This document shows positions 19,074 through 27,701 of a stretch of DNA of 64,000 bases, one piece after another. This stretch comes from JASMHC01 sp964453855 (GTDB lineage: Bacteria > Pseudomonadota > Alphaproteobacteria > Rhodobacterales > Rhodobacteraceae): NCBI GenBank assembly GCA_964453855.1, contig CAYVRN010000002.1, positions 18,638-82,637 of the forward strand, in the 5' to 3' direction. The translations under genes and the position numbers were made by a program. Every line of letters starts with the position of its first letter. The first letter of the stretch is position 1. Below the pieces are notes generated by a model. It saw nothing but the letters and a program-made list of their open reading frames with translations. It did no database searches and was not told where the DNA came from.

Positions 19074-19095
19074 TACTGACAAAAACATGTCAGTA
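19074..19095. promoter_or_regulatory. Perfect operator dyad at the WYL regulator start
   Basis: TACTGACA and TGTCAGTA form an exact 8-bp inverted repeat separated by six bases. It lies two bases upstream of the ATG at 19072. The position suggests autoregulation by the YafY-like protein, an inference from location only. Confidence 0.7.
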
Positions 19096-19251
19096 GGCAA
19101 AACACAATCGGATCTGCAGGTGAAATTGCTTTGGACCAGCAGGAAAATCGCAATGGTTCCGCTTTTGTCTTCTGTGACGCTTCGCTAGGTCTTATGCAGA
19201 CAAAGTCAGTGTTCGGTGTTGGAGCCGAATGTTTGAATAAGGAGAGATAAC

Positions 19252-19467
19252 ATGCTCAATAATATCGGCCCTATGGGCTTTCTTCTGATAGCCGTTGTAG
19301 TTCTGGTTCTGTTTGGTCGCGGCAAAGTCAGTTCGCTTATGGGTGAAGTAGGAAAAGGCATCACCGCTTTCAAAAAAGGCGTGAACGAGGGCACCAAGGA
19401 ACTGGAAGAGGCCAGCGCAGAAGCGGCTAAGGACGTGACTCCCGAAGACGAAAAAGACAAGGCGTAA
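19252..19467 (+). CDS. tatA: Sec-independent protein translocase subunit TatA
   Basis: A 71-residue inner-membrane protein of the twin-arginine translocase. It has one N-terminal helix (PMGFLLIAVVVLVLFGRGK), the FGRGK hinge, an amphipathic helix (MGEVGKGITAFKKGV) and an acidic charged tail. It forms the pore part of the translocase for folded proteins. A GGAGAG site precedes the ATG. It is the first gene of tatABC, with three bases between it and tatB. Confidence 0.96.
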   Translation: MLNNIGPMGFLLIAVVVLVLFGRGKVSSLMGEVGKGITAFKKGVNEGTKELEEASAEAAKDVTPEDEKDKA

Positions 19468-19470
19468 CAT

Positions 19471-19959
19471 ATGTTCGGCATGGGTTGGGCCGAGCTGATG
19501 ATCGTTGGGATCGTGGCGTTAATTGTCGTTGGTCCCAAAGAACTACCCATTCTTTTCCGAAAGATGGGACAGTTTGTTGGTAAGGCCAAGGGAATGGCGC
19601 GCGAGTTTTCGCGGGCTATGAATGATGCGGCCGATCAGGCTGGCGTTGGCGATATTCAGAAAACACTGAATGCGGCGACAAACCCTGTGAACACAGCATT
19701 GCAGGGCGTGAAGGACGCGACTACGAGCTTTACTAAGCTTGACCTCGACCCTGAAAGCGAGACTGGAAAGCTGGCAGCCGAACGCGCCGAAAATGCGCGA
19801 AAGATACAAGCTGCGACTGCCCGCAAAGTCGCTGAACGTAAAGCACGTGAGGCCGAGGAAGCCTTGAAAAAGGCGGAAGAGATCGAAGCCGAGGCCGAAA
19901 AGTTGGCGGCCGAGGCGCTAGCCGCTAAGGCTGAAGAAAAATCCGAGGACCAGGCATGA
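19471..19959 (+). CDS. tatB: Sec-independent protein translocase subunit TatB
   Basis: A 162-residue inner-membrane protein. The N-terminal helix (GWAELMIVGIVALIVVGPKELP) with its glutamate and GPKELP hinge is the TatB mark. A long amphipathic helix (FRKMGQFVGKAKGMAREFSR) follows, then an alanine/glutamate-rich coiled-coil tail from about residue 95 to the end. It forms the signal-peptide receptor with TatC. The stop overlaps tatC by four bases (ATGA). Confidence 0.95.
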   Translation: MFGMGWAELMIVGIVALIVVGPKELPILFRKMGQFVGKAKGMAREFSRAMNDAADQAGVGDIQKTLNAATNPVNTALQGVKDATTSFTKLDLDPESETGKLAAERAENARKIQAATARKVAERKAREAEEALKKAEEIEAEAEKLAAEALAAKAEEKSEDQA

Positions 19960-20858
19960 GCACGACTGAAGATCTTGATGACAGCAGTGCACCGCTGATC
20001 GAGCACCTAACCGAGCTTCGAACTCGTCTGATCCGCTCGGTACTTGCCTTTGTGGTCGGTATGGTTCTCTGCTTTGCCGTTGGCGGCTACATTCTCGATT
20101 TCCTGCTTGTCCCGATTGAAAAAACCATGCGTGCGCTGGGCAATCCCGATCCTGTGATGCAGTATACAGCACCGCAAGAATACTTTTTCACTTTGGTGCG
20201 TATCTCTATGGTCGGCGGACTTGCGTTGTCGTTTCCGGTAATTGCTACGCAGTTGTGGCGCTTTGTGGCGCCTGGCCTTTATAAGAACGAAAAAAATGCG
20301 TTCCTACCGTTTTTGGTTGCCTCTCCAGTATTGTTCCTTTTGGGGGCGGCATTTGCGCATTTCGTCGTCGTTCCAATGGCGATGGCTTTCTTTCTGGGTT
20401 TTGCGGATCTTCCGTCTTTCGTATCGGCCTTCATGGCCTCAAGTGGAGATGTCACGCAAGCGGTCGAAGATACCGGTATCGACATCGTTTTTAACGGTAA
20501 GGTGAATGAAAGCCTTGATATCACGCTGAAAATGATTGTGGCCTTTGGTCTGTGTTTCCAATTGCCGGTTTTGCTGACCCTTATGGGCAAGGCAGGTTTG
20601 GTCAGCGCCGAAGGTCTGGTCAATGTGCGAAAATATGCGATCGTGGGCATACTTGTTCTTGCCGCTTTGGTTACGCCTCCGGATGTCGTGACACAGGTGA
20701 TCCTATTTGTAGTGGTCTACGGGTTGTACGAAATTTCGATCTGGCTGGTCAAAATGGTCGAGAAAAAACGCGACGACCAGTTGCGCGAAGATGGCTATTA
20801 CGACGACGAAGAGTTTGATGACCCTCTGATGAAGGAATTCGACGAGGATGACGACTGA
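19956..20858 (+). CDS. tatC: Sec-independent protein translocase subunit TatC
   Basis: A 300-residue six-helix membrane protein that binds the twin-arginine signal. It has LIEHLTELRTRLI near residue 14, PQEYFFTLVRISMVGGLALSFPVI near 70, the periplasmic FFLGF and the region VRKYAIVGILVLAALVTPPDVVTQ near 226. An insertion around ASSGDVTQAVEDTG extends a loop, and the acidic C-tail ends EEFDDPLMKEFDEDDD. It ends the tatABC set, and its last eleven bases overlap the following ATPase gene. Confidence 0.96.
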   Translation: MSTTEDLDDSSAPLIEHLTELRTRLIRSVLAFVVGMVLCFAVGGYILDFLLVPIEKTMRALGNPDPVMQYTAPQEYFFTLVRISMVGGLALSFPVIATQLWRFVAPGLYKNEKNAFLPFLVASPVLFLLGAAFAHFVVVPMAMAFFLGFADLPSFVSAFMASSGDVTQAVEDTGIDIVFNGKVNESLDITLKMIVAFGLCFQLPVLLTLMGKAGLVSAEGLVNVRKYAIVGILVLAALVTPPDVVTQVILFVVVYGLYEISIWLVKMVEKKRDDQLREDGYYDDEEFDDPLMKEFDEDDD

Positions 20859-21690
20859 TCCCATGATCCGCATCGCCGAGGCGTTGGAGCGAATGGCTCC
20901 AGCGCCTTTGGCGTCTCCTGATTTCGACGCAGCGGACGCCTTCGTCTGGCATGTCAGCCCAGATAGGCTGGAACCTGTCACAAAGGTCAGCCGCATAGAT
21001 ATTGATCTGCTGATCGGCGTCGACCGGTCGCGCAATACGTTGCTGGAAAACACTCTTCAATTCGCGCGAGGTTTGCCCGCAAACAACGCGCTTTTGTGGG
21101 GTGCACGGGGGATGGGAAAATCATCTCTGGTCAAATCCATTCATGCCGAGGTCAATCGACAGGGTATCCCTCTGAAGATCGTCGAAATGCAAAGAGAAGA
21201 TCTTCCAAGTGTTTCGCGCCTTTTGAACCATCTGCGAGAGTCGGATTATCGCTTTTTGCTGTTCTGCGATGACCTGAGCTTTAGCCACGACGACCAGCAT
21301 TACAAGTCGCTGAAAGCAGTCCTGGACGGCGGGATCGAAGGTCGGCCCGATAATGTGGTTTTCTATGCAACATCGAACCGACGCCATTTGATGCCTCGCG
21401 ATATGATCGAGAACGAACGATCGTCCTCGATTAACCCGTCCGAAGCGGTTGAGGAAAAGGTATCCCTGTCGGATCGTTTCGGCCTGTGGCTGGGCTTTCA
21501 TCCGTGTACACAGGATGATTATCTTGCGATGATCAGCGGTTATTGTGATCATTATGGCGTGCAGATTGACGATGAGACATTGCGTGCTGAAGCCATTGAA
21601 TGGCAAGCCACGCGAGGATCACGCTCGGGTCGCGTTGCATGGCAATACTTTATTGATCTCGCAGGCCGCAAAGGCGTACAAATCAACTAA
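20848..21690 (+). CDS. DUF815 family ATP-binding protein
   Basis: A 280-residue AAA-type P-loop protein. Walker A is LLWGARGMGKSSLVK near residue 83, a Walker B-like FLLFCDDLSF near 138, and sensor-like FYATSNRRHLMP near 173. The family is annotated only as DUF815; homologues resemble Orc1/Cdc6-type AAA modules, but the role is unknown. Its ATG lies inside tatC (11-base overlap), so it is translated with the Tat genes. Whether it has a role in export cannot be said from the sequence. Confidence 0.88.
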   Translation: MTTDPMIRIAEALERMAPAPLASPDFDAADAFVWHVSPDRLEPVTKVSRIDIDLLIGVDRSRNTLLENTLQFARGLPANNALLWGARGMGKSSLVKSIHAEVNRQGIPLKIVEMQREDLPSVSRLLNHLRESDYRFLLFCDDLSFSHDDQHYKSLKAVLDGGIEGRPDNVVFYATSNRRHLMPRDMIENERSSSINPSEAVEEKVSLSDRFGLWLGFHPCTQDDYLAMISGYCDHYGVQIDDETLRAEAIEWQATRGSRSGRVAWQYFIDLAGRKGVQIN

Positions 21691-21759
21691 ACAATTTTAT
21701 CTTTTCTAAGCACTCAGGGTAAGTTGCCATAGTCGAGTGAGGCGGCGCCCATTCGGGTA

Positions 21760-23001
21760 CTACTTCAAATAATCCATCGGATCGACCGAGTCTGACCCCA
21801 AGCGAACTTCAAAGTGCACGAAAGACGGGCTTCCGGCTCGGACTTTGCCAATAACCTGACCTCGGGAAACGCGGTCGCCTTTGACAACGGACGGGTTATC
21901 CACGTGCGTATACACAGTTAGCAGATTGCCCGAGTGTTTGATTACTATGATGTCAACACCGTTGGTGTCCTGAACGATGGCACCGACAGTTCCGGCCTCA
22001 GCCGCGCGGACATCTGAACCGGCTGTGGCTGCAATATCCACGCCTTCGTTCACACCTTTTTCATATGGCTTAAGGATTTCACCTTGGACCGGATAGCCCA
22101 AGCGGCTGCCGCTGGATTGGGCTACGCTCTTAGTCTGTGGCGTGTTGTCCGTAGCCTGGGCGGTTGTTGAGGTCTTCTGTTGAGGTGTTTCCTCTGCAAC
22201 CTTCGTTGTCGACGCGGATTCGGTCTGTGCTGCTGTTTCTGTTACCACGGAAGCTGTTACACGAGTTTCAGCAGCTGTAGCGGGTGGGGTGTAGACGTCA
22301 GTCCTATCTGTTTCACCCGCTCGAGGAATGACGGGAACCAGTAGATATTGTCCTTCGCGGATGGTGAAATCGGCGTCCAGCCCGTTCCAATCGGCAAGCG
22401 AGCGGATAGAGACATTATACAGGCGCGCGATTGTAAAGGCTGTCTCGCCGCGTTCTACACGGTGCCGAATGGGTTCCAAGCCAGTTTGCGGAAGAACCTG
22501 CATGGAAGTGCTTTGTCCCAAAGTGGCAGCGTTAGCGTCCGCTGGCATTTCGTTTCGGTCCAGCGCAGCGCCCGCCAGTTCTGTAATGTCGATATCTGAA
22601 ATCGGGCGGATCGGGCCACTACTAATAGCACCTGTTGAGGGTGAGGGCTCTGATACCCGAGAGGGCAAAACAAGCACTTCGCCCGCACGCAAAACGTCGT
22701 CTGACTTCAAACCGTTGTAGCTGGCCAATGCAGCAGCGCCGATACCTACTCGTCCGGCCACGTCGGCAACGGTGTCGCCGCGCATGGACACAGCCACCTG
22801 ATAACTAGGATAGGAAATCACACCGCGGTTGTCAGGTTCAGGACGCGGTGCGGCAGCTGCTTTGATCGCGTCTGATGTATCGATGCCTCCCATGCCACCG
22901 CGCAGGTCGACGTCCATCGGGCCATCTGCACACGCCGCGATGAGAGCTAGCGCCGAAACGCCAACCACAAGTCTAAGTCCTGATTTATAATGCCGGATCA
23001 T
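21760..23001 (-). CDS. NlpD-like lipoprotein with LysM and degenerate LytM (M23) domains
   Basis: A 413-residue lipoprotein with lipobox LIAAC at residues 20-24. Two LysM peptidoglycan-binding domains lie near residues 65-108 and 180-225 (HRVERGETAFTIARLYNVS). A threonine/glutamine-rich linker precedes the C-terminal LytM domain (about 305-411). The first zinc ligand is missing (NEGVDIA instead of HxGxD), as in E. coli NlpD, while YTHVDN and VHFEVR are kept. So it is probably an activator of amidases in cell division, not a hydrolase. Position downstream of surE and pcm is the classic surE-pcm-nlpD order. The start at 23001 gives the proper signal. Confidence 0.88.
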   Translation of the reverse strand: MIRHYKSGLRLVVGVSALALIAACADGPMDVDLRGGMGGIDTSDAIKAAAAPRPEPDNRGVISYPSYQVAVSMRGDTVADVAGRVGIGAAALASYNGLKSDDVLRAGEVLVLPSRVSEPSPSTGAISSGPIRPISDIDITELAGAALDRNEMPADANAATLGQSTSMQVLPQTGLEPIRHRVERGETAFTIARLYNVSIRSLADWNGLDADFTIREGQYLLVPVIPRAGETDRTDVYTPPATAAETRVTASVVTETAAQTESASTTKVAEETPQQKTSTTAQATDNTPQTKSVAQSSGSRLGYPVQGEILKPYEKGVNEGVDIAATAGSDVRAAEAGTVGAIVQDTNGVDIIVIKHSGNLLTVYTHVDNPSVVKGDRVSRGQVIGKVRAGSPSFVHFEVRLGSDSVDPMDYLK

Positions 23002-23055
23002 GATCCTGTTCCTTGCCCTCAGACCCGGCCGCATGGCCAGTCCGGTTTAACCTAC

Positions 23056-23697
23056 CTACTCGCGTCCGATACCTTCGACCAAAGGGACAAAGCGCACATC
23101 ACGCAATTCTTCGTATTCGTACCCGTCTTCGCTGCGTGTGACCTTTATGAGGCTCTGGACCGCATTCGACTGCCCGACGGGCACCACCATGATACCGCCT
23201 ATTTTCAATTGCGCCAAGAGCGGGCCTGGGGGGTCTTCGGCAGCGGCTGTCACAAGGATGCGATCAAAAGGGGCCTGATCAGGTAGACCAAAGCTGCCAT
23301 CGCCCAGAACCGTTGTGATATTACCCAGATCAAGTTGTTCGAAAATCGCTTTGGCTTCACTCACCAGTCGCGAAAAGCGTTCGACCGTATAGACGCGGCG
23401 GGCGAGCTGTGAGAGGACCGCTGCCTGATATCCCGAGCCGGTGCCGACCTCGAGAACTTTGTCGCGGGGCTGCACCTTCAACGCTTGCGTCATAAGGCCC
23501 ACTACCGACGGCTGGCTGATGGTTTGTCCGCAGTTGATCGGCAGTGGCACGTCGTCAAATGCACGCTCGTTTTGATAATGTACGAACGTGGATCGGTTGA
23601 TGCGCTCCATTGCCTGAAGCACGCGCTTGTCGGTTACACCCTGGGCACGCAGGGCGTAAAGAAATTGCATCGTGATTTCGGGCGAAAGGGTGGTCAT
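23056..23697 (-). CDS. pcm: Protein-L-isoaspartate O-methyltransferase
   Basis: A 213-residue SAM-dependent repair enzyme that methylates isoaspartyl residues in aged proteins. The order of motifs is RSTFVHYQNERAFDDVPLPI near residue 35, GQTISQPSVVGLMTQAL near 60, the SAM-binding VLEVGTGSGYQAAVLSQLA near 83 and ILVTAAAEDPP near 147. The frame extends far upstream inside surE, but MTTLSPEITM at 23697 overlaps the surE stop by four bases (ATGA) and fits the family. Confidence 0.95.
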   Translation of the reverse strand: MTTLSPEITMQFLYALRAQGVTDKRVLQAMERINRSTFVHYQNERAFDDVPLPINCGQTISQPSVVGLMTQALKVQPRDKVLEVGTGSGYQAAVLSQLARRVYTVERFSRLVSEAKAIFEQLDLGNITTVLGDGSFGLPDQAPFDRILVTAAAEDPPGPLLAQLKIGGIMVVPVGQSNAVQSLIKVTRSEDGYEYEELRDVRFVPLVEGIGRE

Positions 23698-24479
23698 GCG
23701 AACTGACCTTTCAAAGCCTCTAAGACTGCATGGTCGGTCAGGTCTGCACGCATGGGGGTCACCGATATATAGCCCTCGAGATTGGCGCTGGCATCGGTGT
23801 CGGGTTCCACGGGTGCACGCTGGTCTCCGCCTTTGATCCAAAGGAAACGGCGGCCAGAGGGGGATTGATGCGGCTCAACCCCGAATTTGGTACCTTTGCG
23901 AATACCTTGCTTAACGATACGTGTTCCCAGAACCTCTGCTGCGGGTACTGGCGGGAAGTTGACATTGTAAAAAAGCTGATAGTCGCCCACGAAGTCGAAG
24001 CCGCCATTTAGCAGCGCACGGATGGTTGCGGCGCCGTGAACGCGCGATGCTTCAAACGGGTCTTCGGCGTTGTAATTAGCGGGTCCCAAGTATTGCGACA
24101 TTGCAATAGCAGGGATGCCTTGCAATGCTGCCTCCATCGCGCCGCCGAGAGTTCCCGAGTAAAGCGCGTTTTCCGCCGAGTTGTTTCCGCGGTTTACGCC
24201 GGACAAAACCAGATCAGGGGGACAATCTTTCATGACGTCACCAACGCCTGCCAAAACGCAATCTGCGGGGCTGCCTTCGGCCGCGAAACGACGTTCACCC
24301 ATTTTGGCGACCATCATCGGATGAGTATATGAAATGCAGTGCCCGACACCGGATTGTTCGAAAGCGGGGGCAACAGTCCAAACTTCTCCATTTGGACCGG
24401 CGATGTCATTGGCAATTTCCTGAAGAACCGACAGCCCCGGCGCATTGATGCCGTCATCATTGGTAATCAGAATTCGCAT
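23694..24479 (-). CDS. surE: 5'/3'-nucleotidase SurE
   Basis: A 261-residue metal-dependent nucleotidase acting on nucleoside monophosphates in stationary phase. The metal site motif MRILITNDDGINAPGL at the N-terminus, APAFEQSGVGHCIS near residue 37, PDLVLSGVNRGNNSAENALYSGTLG near 88 and AIAMS near 125 match the family. It is coupled to pcm by a four-base overlap. Confidence 0.96.
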   Translation of the reverse strand: MRILITNDDGINAPGLSVLQEIANDIAGPNGEVWTVAPAFEQSGVGHCISYTHPMMVAKMGERRFAAEGSPADCVLAGVGDVMKDCPPDLVLSGVNRGNNSAENALYSGTLGGAMEAALQGIPAIAMSQYLGPANYNAEDPFEASRVHGAATIRALLNGGFDFVGDYQLFYNVNFPPVPAAEVLGTRIVKQGIRKGTKFGVEPHQSPSGRRFLWIKGGDQRAPVEPDTDASANLEGYISVTPMRADLTDHAVLEALKGQFA

Positions 24480-24614
24480 GTCTTGCCCCTTTGTTTGACG
24501 CAGATGGTATTAGGGCACGAGGAATCGTGCGGCAACCCCACGACTGCCGTGCTTGCGATGTTCCGGCGATGCGATTCTTAAATGCAACGGTTTGGTTTTG
24601 GTGAATTGCCGAAT

Positions 24615-25274
24615 TTAGACCAAGTTGATGCTTGCAAGTAGACGCTTTGCTTCAGACGCAGGATCTGCAAGCGGTGCCCGATCTTCGCCGGGAAAGAAGC
24701 GTGCGCGCGTCGCTGTAGGCATCGGGCTGGGGGACAGGATATGAACTTTGGGTCCGGTTGATGCCGTTTCGTTCGCCCAACTTTGTGCCATCGCAATTTG
24801 TGCGGCTTTGCTTGCACCATAGGAAGAAAAGAATTTCTCCCCGCCATGTGGGTCGTCGAAGAACAGTGCCTGACCAGTCTCACCCAAAAGTGGTGCAATG
24901 AAGGGGATCAGGCGGCCAGTTGCTTTGGCGTTTATCTCTATGGATTTGTCCCAGTCTTTCCAGCCAAGATGCGCAGCCGGGGTCAACGGGGCCGCGTGAA
25001 TGGCCGCATGGGCCCAAACGGCAATTCCACCCCAACGGTCGAAGATCGATCGGCATAGCTGTGCCATGGCCTCTTCAACAAGGATATCCATAGGCGCAAG
25101 TGTGGCGTCCCCTCCGGCTTGTCGGATGCGGTCATCAAGTTCTTCCAGGGCACCTGTGGTGCGGCCAACGGCAACAATGTGATGCGATTTCGCAAGCTCA
25201 AGCGCCAATGCAGCGCCCAGCCCTCGGGAAGCCCCAGTGATCAGAGCGACGGGTTTTTGTGTATCCTGTGTCAT
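24615..25274 (-). CDS. SDR family NAD(P)-dependent oxidoreductase
   Basis: A 219-residue short-chain dehydrogenase. The cofactor-binding ALITGASRGLGAALALEL lies near residue 9. The active-site YGASKAAQIAMAQ near 155 holds Tyr and Lys of YxxxK. The serine expected before it is less clear (FFDDPHGGEKFFSS). The substrate is unknown. The frame extends five codons upstream, but GGAA before the ATG at 25274 favours that start. It is 135 bases upstream of surE on the same strand and may be part of that transcription unit. Confidence 0.83.
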   Translation of the reverse strand: MTQDTQKPVALITGASRGLGAALALELAKSHHIVAVGRTTGALEELDDRIRQAGGDATLAPMDILVEEAMAQLCRSIFDRWGGIAVWAHAAIHAAPLTPAAHLGWKDWDKSIEINAKATGRLIPFIAPLLGETGQALFFDDPHGGEKFFSSYGASKAAQIAMAQSWANETASTGPKVHILSPSPMPTATRARFFPGEDRAPLADPASEAKRLLASINLV

Positions 25275-25319
25275 AAGCGCAATTTCCATTGGTCGCGGCG
25301 TAAATCAAGGGCTTTCTCT

Positions 25320-25350
25320 TGACTTTTTCGCAGTTGCAGCGAAAAAGTCA
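25320..25350. promoter_or_regulatory. Perfect 12-bp inverted repeat before bioY
   Basis: TGACTTTTTCGC and GCGAAAAAGTCA form exact 12-bp arms around a 7-base loop (AGTTGCA), 33 bases before the bioY ATG. It could be an operator or an RNA hairpin in the leader. It is not the BioR site (TTATCTATAA type). Confidence 0.6.
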
Positions 25351-25382
25351 GGAAAGCTTTACACAAGGGAAGGGAAAACCCA

Positions 25383-25973
25383 ATGGCTCGCCAGAATACA
25401 CTTATTAACACTGACAGCCTTTTGAACAAAGCAGCACTCGTTCTGGGTGGATCGTTGTTCATTGCTGTTGCGGCTCAGGTTAACGTGCCGATGTATCCGG
25501 TTCCGATGACGCTGCAAACATTGGCAATCATGCTGGTAGGTTTGACCTTCGGTTCGCGCTTGGGAGCGTTGACTGTTGTCGCTTACCTAGTCGAGGGCGC
25601 TATCGGCTTGCCGGTTTTTGCGAACGCTATGAATGGCGCAGCATTCTTTGGTCCGACTGCTGGATTCCTTGTTGGTTTCGTAGGTCTTGCGTGGCTGGTT
25701 GGATTTGCGGCTGAGAAAGGTCTGGCTAAAGGGGTTCTAGGCACAGCGGTTGCTGGTATCGCTGCGTCGGCTCTACTCTACATTCCGGGCATTGCTTGGC
25801 CGATGTCACTGGCCAACCTTTCGGGTATCGAAGCTGGTTGGATTGGTCGCGAGTTTGGCGCCTACTATTGGACCTACTTCATGGCACCGTTCCTGATCGG
25901 CGACGCAGTGAAAGCAATTCTGGCGGCTCTGATCATTTCGGGCGGCTGGAAGGCGTTGTCGCGCAAAGGTTAA
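25383..25973 (+). CDS. bioY: Biotin transporter BioY (ECF S component)
   Basis: A 196-residue membrane protein with about six hydrophobic helices. The BioY marks are AAQVNVPMYPVPMTLQTLAIMLVGLTFG near residue 25, then YLVEGAIGLPVFANAMNGAAFFGPTAGFLVGF near 63 and PFLIGDAVKAILAALI near the end. No bioM or bioN genes are adjacent; solitary BioY proteins are known to work alone or with shared energy modules. AAGGGAAGGG precedes the ATG. Confidence 0.95.
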   Translation: MARQNTLINTDSLLNKAALVLGGSLFIAVAAQVNVPMYPVPMTLQTLAIMLVGLTFGSRLGALTVVAYLVEGAIGLPVFANAMNGAAFFGPTAGFLVGFVGLAWLVGFAAEKGLAKGVLGTAVAGIAASALLYIPGIAWPMSLANLSGIEAGWIGREFGAYYWTYFMAPFLIGDAVKAILAALIISGGWKALSRKG

Positions 25974-25993
25974 TCCTCAGCGATCATTGATCT

Positions 25994-26024
25994 AAAGGCC
26001 GCTCTGTTTGGGGCGGCCTTTTTG
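25994..26024. terminator. Intrinsic terminator after bioY
   Basis: Stem AAAGGCCGC / GCGGCCTTT with a ten-base loop and a following T run. It lies between the convergent ends of bioY and the DUF1638 gene and may serve both directions. Confidence 0.88.
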
Positions 26025-26026
26025 AT

Positions 26027-26665
26027 TCAGATGCGTGCTAGCTCGGCTTGCAGATCGCCGTATCCTGTATGGCGATGTTCAAATGCCAGACCCATTCGTT
26101 CAGCATGACTGCGAGCAAGTTCTAATAGGTGAGGGTCGATGGTCTGAGACTGGTAGACCAGCTTTTCATAGTGCCCGAAATACATCTCGCGCAGCTGGGG
26201 GTGGCGGTCGAGACCTAGCGGTTTCCATACAAAGGACTCAAACTGGCGGGTCAGAAAATCAGTCAGGTAAAAAGCTGTAACCTCGCCAATTTCTTCAAAT
26301 CGCGCATTGCCTTCAAAAAAGGAATAACAGTGCGGCCCCTCCAGCATCTCTACCCCCATTTCTTCGCAGGCCTTTTGCAGCAATCCTCCGGTCCCGCAGT
26401 CGGCATAGACAACAAAGATGTCATCATATTTTTCCCGCCACTTTATGACTGAGGCACGTACGGAATCGGTAATTTTATCGGGAGAGTTATGAAGAATCGC
26501 GGGTAGACAGGTCAGGTCCAGATGATCCCAGCCGTTCGCATCGCGTAGGGCGATGATCTCGCGGGCAAGTGCGCCGCAGGCGATCAACAATACCTTGCCG
26601 CGACCGTTGGGCTTTAGGCCTTGACTTGTCAGAGTGGAATCGTCGGGAAGGAAAGAGTTGGGCAT
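26027..26665 (-). CDS. DUF1638 domain-containing protein
   Basis: A 212-residue soluble protein. VLLIACGALAREI near residue 25 and DDIFVVYADCGTGGLLQKACEEMGVEML near 78, plus GPHCYSFFEGNARFEE near 110, fit DUF1638, in which conserved cysteine and histidine residues suggest metal or corrinoid binding. The family often sits beside B12-dependent methyltransferase genes, as here: it follows the corrinoid protein gene by about 70 bases on the same strand. A link to corrinoid methyl transfer is an inference from neighbours. Confidence 0.82.
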   Translation of the reverse strand: MPNSFLPDDSTLTSQGLKPNGRGKVLLIACGALAREIIALRDANGWDHLDLTCLPAILHNSPDKITDSVRASVIKWREKYDDIFVVYADCGTGGLLQKACEEMGVEMLEGPHCYSFFEGNARFEEIGEVTAFYLTDFLTRQFESFVWKPLGLDRHPQLREMYFGHYEKLVYQSQTIDPHLLELARSHAERMGLAFEHRHTGYGDLQAELARI

Positions 26666-26733
26666 GGAGCACCTTACGAAAAGGGCCGCTGGTCGATGCG
26701 ACCGCGGCCCTGAAAGCGTCTATAGTCGCCGGA

Positions 26734-27429
26734 TTACATCGAGTTGTGCTTGCGCGCGACGTAGTCTTTTGCGGTTTCAACTGCCACGGCCGCGTCACGG
26801 CAATATGCATCTGCACCGATAGCTTTGCCAAACTCGTCGTTCAAAGGCGCTCCGCCCACCAAAACGATATAGTCATCGCGCTTGCCTTGTTCGACCAAAG
26901 TGTCGATCACGACTTTCATGTACGGCATCGTGGTTGTCAGAAGGGCTGACATGCCTAGTATGTCAGGCTTATGTTCTTCCAATGCTTCAAGATAGTTTTC
27001 GACAGGGTTGTTGATGCCCAGATCGTATACCTCAAAGCCCGCACCCTCCATCATCATCGAAACAAGGTTCTTGCCGATGTCGTGGATGTCGCCTTTGACG
27101 GTGCCGATTACCATCGAGCCCATACGAGGCGCGCCGGTTTCAGCAAGAAGCGGCTTAAGAATGGCCATGCCACCCTTCATCGCATTTGCGGCCAGAAGTA
27201 CTTCGGGAACAAACAGGATACCGTCACGGAAGTCTGCGCCAACGATGGTCATACCACCAACCAGTGCTTTGGTTAGAACATCATAAGGCGCCCAACCGCG
27301 CTCGATCAGGATGTTGACCCCTTCCTCGATCTCTTCTTTTAGACCGTCGTAAAGGTCGTCGAACATCTGTTGAACCAGTTCCTCGTCGTCCAGTTCCGAC
27401 AGGATGATATCGTCTTCTTCGTCAGACAT
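26734..27429 (-). CDS. Corrinoid (B12-binding) methyl-carrier protein
   Basis: A 231-residue protein built like the cobalamin modules of MetH and MtbC. A helical cap domain (about residues 15-95, ending VPEVLLAANAMKGGMAILKPLL) is followed by a Rossmann B12-binding domain with the lower ligand motif GDIHDIGKN near residue 112, then GMSALLTTTMPYMK near 160 and VLVGGAPLNDEFG near 193. In Phaeobacter and Dinoroseobacter such a protein is one piece of a split methionine synthase; bmt at 29069 would be another. No folate-binding or RamA-like reactivation gene is in the window. The ATG at 27429 has AGAGGA eight bases upstream. Confidence 0.9.
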   Translation of the reverse strand: MSDEEDDIILSELDDEELVQQMFDDLYDGLKEEIEEGVNILIERGWAPYDVLTKALVGGMTIVGADFRDGILFVPEVLLAANAMKGGMAILKPLLAETGAPRMGSMVIGTVKGDIHDIGKNLVSMMMEGAGFEVYDLGINNPVENYLEALEEHKPDILGMSALLTTTMPYMKVVIDTLVEQGKRDDYIVLVGGAPLNDEFGKAIGADAYCRDAAVAVETAKDYVARKHNSM

Positions 27430-27701
27430 TCGCAAAATCCTCTAATAATGCTGCGCAGCGCAGTGTAGTGCGTCAATTCGACCTTTTCGCGTTTTTTGAA
27501 ACACGCACTGTCCGAATTGCGACATAGGCTGCTACGCAACCGACTTACAGTCCGAAAACTTTTATGACGAGGTCAATTTCTTCATGTTTTTGATGAGAAA
27601 TCCAGGCTTAGAGAAAACATGAAACCAGTATGTATGTCGTTTTCCTTTTCGCAACCGCTTTGAGCATTTAGTGTACAATTCGGATTGGTTACGGGGAAGA
27701 A

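Noticed and set aside
27339..27539. A reverse frame upstream of the corrinoid protein gene.
   Set aside because: It overlaps the corrinoid gene in another frame and has no family match by eye; treated as a shadow.
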